From Desulfotignum sp. (GTDB lineage: Bacteria; Desulfobacterota; Desulfobacteria; Desulfobacterales; Desulfobacteraceae), in assembly GCA_011389575.1 (NCBI GenBank), contig JAABUB010000010.1, positions 1-58,353 of the forward strand: a DNA stretch of 58,353 nucleotides, written 5' to 3'. A program made the translations under genes and the position numbers. Below are positions 9,810-18,000 of this stretch, piece after piece. The notes below the pieces were generated by a model. It had not been told where the DNA came from, ran no database searches, and saw nothing but the letters and a program-made list of their open reading frames with translations. The number at the start of each line of letters is the position of its first letter. Positions within the stretch are counted from its first letter, which is position 1.

Positions 9810-9953
9810 ATGAAACCGGTTATTTTTAATTTCACTGCCCAAAAAGATATCAAAGCTTTCCAAAAAAAAACACAAAAGACCCCGAAAAAGGACATTGCCG
9901 TGGCACAGCAAAGGCTGAAACAACTTGAACAGGAAAGGAGACACCTGCCATGA
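9810..9953 (+). CDS. 47-residue basic protein coupled to an HTH gene
   Basis: A very small, Lys/Gln-rich frame (MKPVIFNFTAQKDIKAF at the N-terminus, ending LEQERRHLP). It starts 9 bases after the -10 box of a strong promoter, so its message may be leaderless. Its TGA overlaps the ATG of the HTH gene (ATGA), a sign of translational coupling. By position it corresponds to the toxin slot of HigB/HigA-type pairs, but it is too short for a RelE/HigB fold and I do not recognise the family. It could be a truncated toxin, a novel small partner or a coupling leader peptide. Confidence 0.5.
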   Translation: MKPVIFNFTAQKDIKAFQKKTQKTPKKDIAVAQQRLKQLEQERRHLP

Positions 9954-10228
9954 CCCAACCATACGAAAACGTGTTTGCCGCACTGGAAGAGGATTCCGCC
10001 ACTGCAAAAAATCTCTTTATCAGAAGCCGGCTGATGCTGGAGATCCGCAAATATATCCAGGAAAAAAAGATGACCCAGAAGGAAGCAAGCCTGAAAATGG
10101 GCGTCACTCAGCCCAGAATCAGCGACCTGATGCGGGGGAAAATTGATCTGTTCACCATTGATATGCTGGTATCAATGCTGGAGAAAATCGGGATTGATGT
10201 CAAAGTGTCGCTGAGCAGAGCGGCATGA
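9950..10228 (+). CDS. XRE-family HTH protein, HigA-like antitoxin type
   Basis: A 92-residue DNA-binding protein. The helix-turn-helix lies at about residues 40-65 (KKMTQKEASLKMGVTQPRISDLMRG), followed by KIDLFTIDMLVSMLEKIGIDVKVSLS. This is the typical layout of the short XRE antitoxins that pair with phage-type HigB toxins. Such proteins usually repress their own operon, and the dyad over the promoter at 9785-9805 fits this. The ATG overlaps the stop of the 47-residue frame. No toxin gene follows, so it may be an orphan antitoxin. Confidence 0.8.
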   Translation: MTQPYENVFAALEEDSATAKNLFIRSRLMLEIRKYIQEKKMTQKEASLKMGVTQPRISDLMRGKIDLFTIDMLVSMLEKIGIDVKVSLSRAA

Positions 10229-10526
10229 ACAAACCGAAGGTATAGTGGACCCCATTGTCAAGGCAGTTTTTCGCTCAAAGTAAGCGGCAATATGGATAAA
10301 TTATGCGATCAAATTTTATCCAATTTCTACCCGTTTTTTTTAACCTCCATTTTTATGTTTCAATGATTGACTGCTTCTAATTATGACTGATTTTGATAAT
10401 ATGTCCGAACCAGAACGGAGGATAGGGCAACGACTGGGAAGCGACCCGAGCGCCGCATCTGGTAACTGAAGCATGGGGCAAGAAAGCTAAGCGATTGAAA
10501 ATACAAGGAAAGTAATGGGGTGAGTG
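10229..10526. other. Non-coding stretch with possible IS and RNA remnants
   Basis: No open frame of note. Near 10240 the bases TATAGTGGACCCCATTGTCA resemble terminal repeats of IS3-type elements, but no partner end or transposase was found. Bases 10400-10520 are G/A-rich with several short self-complementary segments and could be a remnant of a structured RNA; I could not assign it to a family. No promoter or terminator is evident. Confidence 0.3.
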
Positions 10527-10646
10527 AATAAAGTCGAGGCATACATAACTAAGCATTCAGAAGCACAATTCAGCCATAGTATTTGTAAGGAATGCGCAAA
10601 AAAATATTATCCGGATATAGATTTTTATGGTGAGGATGAAAGTTAA
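10527..10646 (+). pseudogene. C-terminal fragment of a PAS histidine kinase-type protein
   Basis: The frame starting NKVEAYITKHSEAQFSHSIC and continuing with KECAKKYYPD to a TAA matches the tail (…WNxIExYIxxHSxAxFSHxICPECxxKxYP…) that ends many sensory PAS and histidine-kinase proteins of Desulfobacterales. Upstream, the expected GYW codons read GGG TGA GTG, so the frame is broken. No kinase domain precedes it. It is interpreted as a gene fragment, not a working gene. Confidence 0.6.
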
Positions 10647-10873
10647 CCATCCCATGGCTATTAATTCAGGGGTCGAAAATGTTTGGGATATCATTAGAAT
10701 TCAAAACCTGATATGGTCGATTTGTTTAGGGATGATGGTTGCAAGATGGTTGAGTTTTGAAAAGGGTATCTTTCCTCAGGGTAAGCTTGGGTGAACTCAA
10801 AAGCAGTATCCTCTGCAAGAAATATCAGGCACATCTAAAAATGCATTTTTCCGACATTTAAAAAGGGCTTAGT

Positions 10874-10966
10874 ATGGCTGAAAAACCCACTTATGAAGAA
10901 CTGGAAAGACGGGTTCAGGAACTGCAAGAAAGCGAGATTTATTATCGTACTAAAGTTTCTTATTGA
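10874..10966 (+). pseudogene. N-terminal fragment of a PAS sensor protein
   Basis: The 30-residue frame begins MAEKPTYEELERRVQELQES, the hallmark N-terminal coiled coil (MxxKPTYEELExRVxELE) of multi-PAS sensor kinases in sulfate reducers. It then runs into unrelated sequence and stops at TGA. With the tail fragment about 230 bases upstream, this suggests repeated rearrangement of related kinase genes here. Confidence 0.6.
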
Positions 10967-11128
10967 TGTGGGTGTAAAGGGATAGAAAATTATCTCCATG
11001 CAGAGGGCTATGATATCAAAGCTGTTCGGGACATTGATCCCTGTCTGGAAGATGAGAAAATTATTCTGATCGTATCAAAAACTGTTTTTGTGTTTTCCAG
11101 AATGATAAATTCAGAATTAGAAAAATAA
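10953..11128 (+). pseudogene. Frameshifted DUF5615 (PIN-like) gene remnant
   Basis: Two adjacent frames together spell a DUF5615-type sequence: KFLIDVGV at 10953-10976, then after a +1 shift KGIENYLHAEGYDIKAVRDI and DPCLEDEKIILI to about 11075. After that the sequence no longer fits, and it ends at TAA 11128. DUF5615 proteins are predicted PIN-like toxins that normally follow a DUF433 antitoxin gene; no such partner is seen. The start overlaps the PAS fragment, which marks a fusion junction. Confidence 0.55.
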
Positions 11129-11183
11129 ATCGCTAAAAAATATCAATGCTTATGCTTTATTGTGAGGTCAAAAAAATAATGAT

Positions 11184-11560
11184 CAATTGTCTATCCTCGG
11201 GTTTGGATGCATGCGGCTTCCCCAAAAAAAAAGGTAGCCCCGGTGAGGGCAAAATTGATGAAAGCCCTGCAACAGATCTGATCCGTATGGCCGTTGATCA
11301 GGGAGTCAATTATTTGGATACTGCATTGCCCTATCATATGGGAGGTTGCGAAGCCTTTCTGGGAAAAGCACTTTCGCATGAATACCGGGAAAAAGTAAAA
11401 CTGGCGACAAAACTTCCCCTATAATTATCTTGACCGTAAAAATCAGGCGAAAACAAAGGGGCTGAAACATGCGGCATTTAAGGATTTGGGAGTGATCATA
11501 ATGGAACCATTGCGCGGCGGTCTATTGGGCAGAAAGCCGCCGCCCGCTTTCTCTTCTTGA
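11184..11560 (+). pseudogene. Aldo/keto reductase pseudogene (frameshift and internal deletion)
   Basis: The reductase N-terminus QLSILGFGCMRLP is read from 11184 in one frame. It passes into another frame at the A-run near 11222-11231, giving KIDESPATDLIRMAVDQGVN and YLDTALPYHMGG, which carries the catalytic Asp and Tyr region, up to VKLATKLPL and a stop at 11424. A further frame shift then gives [20 protein letters not shown] and [19 protein letters not shown], which belongs roughly 120 residues further on in intact family members. The middle and the Fe-S-type C-terminus are missing. It is clearly non-functional. Confidence 0.75.
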
Positions 11561-11632
11561 CAAAAAGCGGGGTTTTGGCTTAAATTTTATATAAAAATTT
11601 CAACGGGTAAAGAGAAGTGGGTTCAGAGAACT

Positions 11633-11854
11633 ATGAATAAATTAGGTGAATTGAAAAATCAATTGTATAATTTTATGAGAAACCTTTCACATGAGAAACC
11701 TTCCGATGAAAAGCTGGACAGCATGATCAAAATCATGGGACAGATGGAAGATGTGCTCTACGAGATTAAAAAGCCCACGGTATGCGAGCTCAGAAAGGCC
11801 AATATGGAAATGATCCAGCGCCTGAGAGCTCAGCCCGGCAAAAAAGCGGGATGA
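11633..11854 (+). CDS. Small hypothetical protein, helical
   Basis: A 73-residue, charged and probably all-helical protein (MNKLGELKNQLYNFMRNLSH, then DEKLDSMIKIMGQMEDVLYE). It has no signal peptide or motif that I recognise. The ribosome-binding site is weak. It stands alone between decayed genes, so it could be a surviving accessory gene or itself a fragment. No function is proposed. Confidence 0.45.
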   Translation: MNKLGELKNQLYNFMRNLSHEKPSDEKLDSMIKIMGQMEDVLYEIKKPTVCELRKANMEMIQRLRAQPGKKAG

Positions 11855-12152
11855 TACGGACGGTATCCTTTCCTATATCAGTTCATCCAAATCCGGGTTG
11901 CACGTATCCACATGGGCTAATCAGGAATTATCCAGTTCCTCTATGGACTACCGTAGAGCTGGCCTGGCGCTGATTGAGCAGGGTTTCTCCGACATCTTAT
12001 GTTCTTTGGATCCGAATTTGATTTCCTGGATGCTTTTCTGTTGGTTGCCGATGCCCAGGCACACCGGCCGTTTGATGCAGTTCTTCCCAAACCATATTCT
12101 TTGAGAGTGCTTTTTGAGATGGTGCAGAACGCTTTATCTCCCACAGGTGTTT
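11855..12152. other. Degenerate coding remnants, unassigned
   Basis: Both strands contain short interrupted frames. On the plus strand, 11999-12169 encodes a 56-residue piece with AVLPKPYSLRVLFEMVQNAL, which is reminiscent of the KP-containing end of a response-regulator receiver domain. It has no intact upstream half, and its 3' end overlaps the BREX-like remnant on the other strand. I see no promoter, terminator or intact gene. Confidence 0.35.
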
Positions 12153-12377
12153 TTATACCAGCATCTTAAAATGGCCTGGTATCCTCATGGGTTTGCAGAC
12201 TTTATCCGGTTCTTCTCCGCCCAGTTCTGCAACCAGCGGATCAAGCAGACACAGGCGGTCACGCAGTTCCTGTGCGGATGCGCCCATGGGCACATGGATA
12301 TCATCGGTGGTCAGGCGGTGGACGGACAAGGCTTGAATCAACCGCAAAGCCATGGGTTTGTACTGTTTCCAGATCAT
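12153..12377 (-). pseudogene. Fragment of a BREX-type P-loop protein (BrxC/PglY, DUF6079-like)
   Basis: The 74-residue frame carries [20 protein letters not shown] and [20 protein letters not shown]. From memory this segment is strongly like large BREX ATPases (…[42 protein letters not shown]…). The intact family has about 1200 residues, so this is a small remnant. Just upstream on the same strand lies a Walker A remnant. Recognition is from pattern memory and was not confirmed by search. Confidence 0.5.
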
Positions 12378-12490
12378 CAGCGGCCTTCTGGAGCACGTCC
12401 GTTTTGCCGGAACCGGATTCCCCCGTCAGAAGTAACAGGCGGTGGTACAGGCCATCGGTTGCATGTAAAAAAAGGCCTTTGTTTTAACAA
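12378..12490 (-). pseudogene. Walker A ATPase fragment, possibly BrxF-like
   Basis: In the minus-strand frame next to the BrxC-like remnant, the translation reads [20 protein letters not shown] followed by [24 protein letters not shown] is a P-loop. BREX type 3 loci carry a small P-loop protein BrxF (YxRLxLLxGxSGSGKT near the N-terminus) directly upstream of brxC, the same order as seen here. The frame stops after about 60 residues and shifts into the BrxC-like frame, so both genes appear collapsed together by deletion. Confidence 0.45.
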
Positions 12491-12613
12491 CCATATCCGT
12501 ATCAGCGGCGTTGTGGAAAGCTGTTCTGGTATTGCGCATATTCACTATCATTGCCTTTTTCCCAAACCATGCTTATTGTTTTTCTCATAACCTTCTAAAA
12601 AAGTACATGGAAA

Positions 12614-12832
12614 ATGAAATATCGGTATATGGCAACCCTGCTGAAATATATGATAATATCAATGTTCATGGTTTTCCCGGCTTTTTCAGCCGCCACATGT
12701 CTCAACGGGTATGCCGGGTGCACCGGCACCAGGGAACTGCTTTTGCGTGAGACTCACCTGCTGGGACTGGATGATACCGAAAAAAGGTGCTGGAGAAACT
12801 TGTGGGCGTATAGAATTAACAAAGGGGGATAA
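12614..12832 (+). CDS. Small putative secreted protein
   Basis: A 72-residue frame with a plausible signal peptide (MATLLKYMIISMFMVFPAFS then AAT) and a mature part with three cysteines (CLNGYAGC and KRCWRN). Its stop is one base before the start of the next gene. The ribosome-binding site is poor and I do not recognise the family. It may be a genuine small periplasmic protein or a chance frame. Confidence 0.3.
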   Translation: MKYRYMATLLKYMIISMFMVFPAFSAATCLNGYAGCTGTRELLLRETHLLGLDDTEKRCWRNLWAYRINKGG

Positions 12833-12833
12833 C

Positions 12834-13160
12834 ATGCAGGAAAAGTGGACATATAAGAATTATGAGATCCAGGAAGGGTTAAAGCCCGGAAGTAAGACCT
12901 TCCGTTATTTTTTTAAAATTCTCAAAGATGGCGAGAAAAAATGTAATTACTGTGTCTGGATTGCGGATGACGCGATCGAAAAGTTTGATCTGTCCCGAAA
13001 ATTTGATGCTGTAATCACCTCACAAAAAGATGTCTGGCACGCATGGGTAAAAGAAAAAATTGATGACCAGGACTTTCGGAACCGGGCTTTGAAAATCGAA
13101 AAACAGGGCCAGCAGGAGATCAACCTGTCCGAGATGTCCGATCATATCAGGCCTGATTAA
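12834..13160 (+). CDS. Hypothetical protein, 108 residues
   Basis: The start at 12834 has a clear GGGGGAT site upstream. The cytosolic protein begins MQEKWTYKNYEIQEGLKPGS, is rich in aromatic and charged residues and contains CNYCVWIADDAIEKFDLSRK. There is no signal peptide, and no recognised domain beyond a single CNYC pair. Codon use looks like the chromosomal genes, and it may be conserved in related bacteria. No function is proposed. Confidence 0.6.
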   Translation: MQEKWTYKNYEIQEGLKPGSKTFRYFFKILKDGEKKCNYCVWIADDAIEKFDLSRKFDAVITSQKDVWHAWVKEKIDDQDFRNRALKIEKQGQQEINLSEMSDHIRPD

Positions 13161-13229
13161 AAAAATCATTGTAACCCGGACCTCTATAAAAAACAGCGGT
13201 GCAGAAAATGTCAGGGATGACTTTTCTTG

Positions 13230-13258
13230 TTGACAGGATCTGGTCTGACCTTTATATT
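13230..13258 (+). promoter_or_regulatory. Promoter of tetR-RND operon
   Basis: Perfect TTGACA (13230-13235), a 17-base spacer and TATATT (13253-13258), about 30 bases before the tetR start. The spacer contains CAGGATCTGGTCTGAC (13234-13249), which recurs exactly inverted at 13317-13332 inside the tetR coding start. This is likely the site of TetR autoregulation. Confidence 0.7.
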
Positions 13259-13290
13259 TCTGGACTGAATATTCATTCCGAGCAGGAAAT

Positions 13291-13887
13291 ATGATGGAGA
13301 CACCAACAAAAAACAAGTCAGACCAGATCCTGGAAGCAGCTTTGCACCTTTTTGCGGAAAACGGCTTCCACTCCGCTCCCATGTCCCGCCTGGCACAGAT
13401 GGCCGGGGTCGGGGTGGGCAGCATTTACCGCTACTTCAGTGACAAGGAGCATCTGGTGCACGCGGTTTTCGAACATGTGGACCAGGCTTTAACCACCATG
13501 CTGGCGGCCTCATTTGATCCGGACCTGTCCGGCCGGGATCAGCTGATCCGCATGCTGACACAGCTGATATACTATCTGCATTCCCATCCCCGGGAATTTA
13601 GATTTTTGGAACAATATTATTACTCCCCCTATGGCCTTGAAAAAAAACGGGGGGAAATGCTCCAGGAAAATAAAAAAAATCTGTCTGACCCCCTGCGCAA
13701 ATTTTTCTTCGGTGAACTGGATGGGTCTGTCAAAAAGCTGCCCTGGCCGGTGTACCAGGCATTGATTTTTGGGCCGGCCACTTTTTTGGTGCGCGATTCT
13801 TTGGCCGGGCTCGTCACCTTGAATGATGAAATGGTGCAGTCTTTGGCCCGGGCCTGCTGGGATGCATTAACAATAAAGGAGTTTTGA
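13291..13887 (+). CDS. TetR-family transcriptional repressor of the efflux operon
   Basis: A 198-residue regulator. The N-terminal DNA-binding domain covers about residues 10-57 (ILEAALHLFAENGFHSAPMS, then GVGVGSIYRYFSDKEHLVHA). The C-terminal part is a helical ligand and dimerisation domain. It is the first gene of an operon with the three RND efflux genes (4 bases to the next start), the usual arrangement of local efflux repressors. It probably senses a toxic substrate of the pump and binds near its own promoter. The ATG at 13294 is an alternative start. Confidence 0.9.
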   Translation: MMETPTKNKSDQILEAALHLFAENGFHSAPMSRLAQMAGVGVGSIYRYFSDKEHLVHAVFEHVDQALTTMLAASFDPDLSGRDQLIRMLTQLIYYLHSHPREFRFLEQYYYSPYGLEKKRGEMLQENKKNLSDPLRKFFFGELDGSVKKLPWPVYQALIFGPATFLVRDSLAGLVTLNDEMVQSLARACWDALTIKEF

Positions 13888-13891
13888 TCAC

Positions 13892-15016
13892 ATGCTGCAA
13901 AAAAACCTGTCAGGAAAAATCATCCCCTTCACCGTGATATTATTGTGCTGCCTGTTTTTAACCAGCGCAACAATTGCACAGGAACCGCCCGTACCCCGGG
14001 TGCGGGTGCTTACCGTCACGGAACAGGATGTTGTGCCGGCAGACGAATATGTGGGCCATGTGGAAGCGATTCAAAGCGTGGATTTGCGTGCCCGGGTGGA
14101 GGGGTTTCTGGAAGAGGTGAGTTTCAAAGAAGGCGATTATGTCAAAAAAGACCAGGTGCTTTACCGCATTGAACAAGATGGCTATGCTGCAAAAGTGGCC
14201 TTGGAAAAAGCCAGGGTGGCCCAGGCAGAAGCGGAACTGACAAGGGCCAAAAGCCATCTGAATCGCCTGCAGTCGGTAAGCCGCCAGAGCATTTCCGCCA
14301 TGGACATGGACAATGCCGTGGCAGCCGAGCTTGCGGCCCGGGCAAACCTGGCAGCTGCCAATGCAGCCCTGGACACCAGTGAACTGAATCTGGCCTATAC
14401 CACCATAAAGGCACCGATTTCCGGCCGCATCGGCAGAACCGCCTATACAAGGGGCAACCTTGTGAATCCGGCATCCGGGGTTCTGGCAACCATTGTACAG
14501 ACAGATCCTGTCCGGGTGGCCTATGCCATCAGCGAAAACGATTTCACCGCTGTGCAAAAAGCAATAACGGAAATGGACGAACCGAACTCACGCCTGCTGG
14601 TCCCCCACCTGATACTGCCTGGCACCGGCCCTTATCCTGAGCAGGGCAGAGTAATATTTGTTGACAACCGCGTGGATGCCGCCACCGGAACCATTACGGT
14701 CCGGGCACAGTTCAACAATCCCGAGGGCTGGCTTCTTCCCGGGCAGTATGTCACGGTCCAGGTCAAAGCGGCTGCATCAAAGCTGTTGCCGGTGGTGCCC
14801 CAGTCTGCTGTTCTGATCAATCAGGATGGGCGTTATGTACTGGTTGTCAAGGACGGCATTGCCACCCCGCAGCCTATTGTAACCGGCCCTGCCCTGGACC
14901 GGATGTGGGCGGTGGAATCAGGGCTGGCCGCCGGAGACCGGGTGATCGTCAGCGGTATTCAGAAGGTGCAGCCCGGACAGCCGGTAGATGCGGTTCCTGC
15001 TGAACTGGAGAACTGA
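13892..15016 (+). CDS. RND efflux periplasmic adaptor (membrane fusion protein)
   Basis: AcrA/MexA-type adaptor that links the inner-membrane pump to the outer-membrane channel. It has 374 residues. A Sec signal peptide at residues 1-30 has core IIPFTVILLCCLFLTSATIA. Next come the lipoyl-like half motifs (VEAIQSVDLRARVEGFLEEV and GDYVKKDQVLYRI), an alpha-hairpin at about 95-160, and the second lipoyl half TTIKAPISGRIGRTAYTRGN. The beta-barrel and membrane-proximal domains follow. No lipobox is seen. It lies 3 bases before the permease gene. Confidence 0.92.
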   Translation: MLQKNLSGKIIPFTVILLCCLFLTSATIAQEPPVPRVRVLTVTEQDVVPADEYVGHVEAIQSVDLRARVEGFLEEVSFKEGDYVKKDQVLYRIEQDGYAAKVALEKARVAQAEAELTRAKSHLNRLQSVSRQSISAMDMDNAVAAELAARANLAAANAALDTSELNLAYTTIKAPISGRIGRTAYTRGNLVNPASGVLATIVQTDPVRVAYAISENDFTAVQKAITEMDEPNSRLLVPHLILPGTGPYPEQGRVIFVDNRVDAATGTITVRAQFNNPEGWLLPGQYVTVQVKAAASKLLPVVPQSAVLINQDGRYVLVVKDGIATPQPIVTGPALDRMWAVESGLAAGDRVIVSGIQKVQPGQPVDAVPAELEN

Positions 15017-15019
15017 TTC

Positions 15020-18000
15020 ATGATTTCCAATATTTTCATCCACCGCCCCCGCCTGGCAGGTGTCATTTCCATTGTCATCACCCTGGCGGGTTTTCTGGCC
15101 CTTATTTCCATTCCTGTGGCCCAGTATCCCCGGATCACCCCACCTGAAATTACGGTATCCGCCTTTTACCCCGGTGCCAGCTCTGAAGTGCTGGCCCAGA
15201 CCGTGGCCGCCCCCCTGGAAAAGGAAGTCAACGGCGTGGATAACATGCTGTACATGTCCTCTTCCAGTTCCAATACCGGAAGCTATAGCCTGCGGGTCAC
15301 CTTTGAGGTGGGCAGTGATCCGGATATCAATCAGGTGAACCTGCAGAACCGGATTCAGCTGGCAACACCCAGACTGCCGGCAGAGGTGGTGGCCCAGGGC
15401 ATCAGTGTGCGCAAGCGCTCCAGTGACATGATGGCGGCCATCAGCTTTTTTTCTCCAAACAAATCCCATGAAATGCTGTATTTGAGCAATTATATCAGTG
15501 ACCAGATCAAGGACACCCTGATACGGATCAACGGTGTCAGTGATGCCATGATCTTTGGTGAAAAAGAATACAGCCTGCGCATATGGATGAATCCCGAGCG
15601 CATGACAGCCCTGGGCCTGACTGCAAATGACATCATCTCTGCCGTGCGCACCCAGAATGTCCAGGCATCACTGGGTGCGGTGGGCACGGAACCTCTTGAA
15701 AACAAACAATCGGTGCAGTTTTCTCTGCGCGCCAAGGGCCGGTTGGTCAAGGTGGAGGATTTTGAAAATATCATTGTCAGGGCCAACAATCAGGGAGGGT
15801 TGGTGCGGATCAGGGATGTGGCCCGGGTGGAACTGGCAGCCCAGTCCTATGCCACCGAATCCATTCTCAACGGCAACCCTGCTGCCACCCTGGCCGTCTA
15901 CCGGGCATCTGATGCCAATGCCCTGGAAACCATGGAAAATGTCCGGGCAGAACTCAAAAATCTGGAATCAGGCATGCCCGAAGATGTGGCCTATGAAATC
16001 ATTCTGGACACCACCCGGTATGTGTCCGCAGCCATTGATGAAATCATTTTAACCCTGTCTCTGGTGACCCTGCTGGTAATTGCCGTAATTTTTGCCTTTC
16101 TCCAGAACTGGCGGGCCACCCTGATCCCGGCCGTGGCCATCCCGGTCTCCCTGATCGGTACCTTTGCCATACTCATGGCGTTGGGATACAATGCCAATAC
16201 CATCACCCTGTTTGCCCTGATCATGGCCATCGGCCTGGTGGTGGATGATGCCATTGTGGTGGTGGAAAATGTGCACCGGGTCATGCATGAAGAAAACCTG
16301 CCCGCACCTGCGGCCACAAAAAAAGCCATGGCCCAGGTGGTTGGTCCCATTATTTCCACTACCCTGGTGCTGTTTTCCGTGTTTGTGCCGGTGGCGTTCA
16401 TGCCGGGAATAACCGGTCAGCTCTACCGCCAGTTCGCCGTGACCATGTGCAGTGCTGTACTGCTTTCCGCCACCTGCGCTCTGACCCTGAGTCCGGCCCT
16501 GTGTGCCACCTTTCTCACACAGCACCGACAGTCTGCAAGAGGTCCTTTGGCCTGGTTCAACAGTCTGGTTGGTGTCAGCCGCAAAGGGTATGTAGCGGGT
16601 TCCGCCTGGATGATCCGCTGGCTGGTGGTTCCCATACTATTGTTTGCCGGGGTTATAACGGCTACTGTCATGCTGTTTAACAGCACACCCACCAGTTTTC
16701 TTCCTTCGGAAGATCAGGGATATTTCCTTATCAATGTACAGCTGCCCCAGTCTGCTTCCCTGTCCCGCACCGCTGCGGTGCTCGATGATATCACCAGGCA
16801 AATGCGCAGCATCGACGGGGTGGCCAACATGATCGGGGTGTCCGGTTTCAGCTTGCTCAGCGGGAATGCCGGCAATGTCGGGTTTGCCCTGGGAATTCTC
16901 AAACCCTGGGATGAACGGCGCCTGCCGCACCAGCATCTGGATGCTGTCGTGGGCCAGGCCCAGGGAAAACTGGCCGCCTTGTCCGATGCCAATGCTTTTG
17001 CTTTTGTGCCGCCCCCCATCTCAGGACTGGGCGCCAGCAGCGGCTTCACTTTTCAATTGCTTGCCAAAAAAGGTCAGGATCCCAAAGAGTTGTTCGGTAT
17101 GGCCCTTAACCTGATGATGGCTGCCAACCAGGATCCGGTACTGGAACAGGTATTCACCACCTATACGGCAGATACCCCCCAGATTTTTGTGGATGTGGAC
17201 CGGACCAGAGCGGAATATCTCAAGGTACCGGTGGCACGGATTTTTTCAACCCTTCAGGCCCACCTGGGATCTGCCTATGTCAATGACTTCAATCTCGGGG
17301 GCCGGACCTACCAGGTCAAGGTCCAGGCAGACGGACCCTTCCGGGATACGGCAGAAGATATCAAACGTCTGTATGTGCGCAGCAATGACCAGAAGATGGT
17401 TCCCCTCACCAGCCTGGTAACGCTTCGCACTGTTCTGGGACCCCAGCTTATAAAACGGTATAACCAGTTCACCAGTGCGGATTTCAACGGCAATGCCGCC
17501 CCGGGATTTTCGTCCGGACAGGCCATGGCCGCCATGGAACAGGTGGCTGCAAAAGAGCTGGCCACAGGTTTTGACTATGAGTGGTCTGCCCTGTCATACC
17601 AGGAAAAACGTACCGGGGGCCAGGTTGTGTGGCTCTTTGCCCTGGCCCTGGTCTTTGCCTATCTATTCCTGGTGGCCCAGTATGAAAGCTGGAACCTTCC
17701 CTTGTCCATTGTTTTGACCATACCGGTGGGTACCCTGGGGGCCATGGCCGGGCTATGGCTGATGGGAATGCCTTTGTCCATTTACGCCCAGATCGGTCTG
17801 GTGCTGCTGGTGGGTCTGGCAGCGAAAAATGCTATTCTTATTGTTGAATTTGCCAGGGGTCAGCGTCTGGCAGGCCTTTCCATTGCAGAGGCGGCTGTGA
17901 CCGGCGGGGCCATCCGTTTTCGGCCGGTACTCATGACCTCTTTGACTTTTATTTTCGGACTGGTTCCCATGCTCATCGCCACCGGGGCCGGTGCCGGCAG

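Noticed and set aside
10240-10265. IS3-type terminal repeat
   Set aside because: Only a short resemblance at one end; no second end, target duplication or transposase.
10400-10520. Group II intron or retron-type RNA
   Set aside because: The G/A-rich segment has a structured look, but no domain V hairpin, no intron ends and no reverse transcriptase could be identified.
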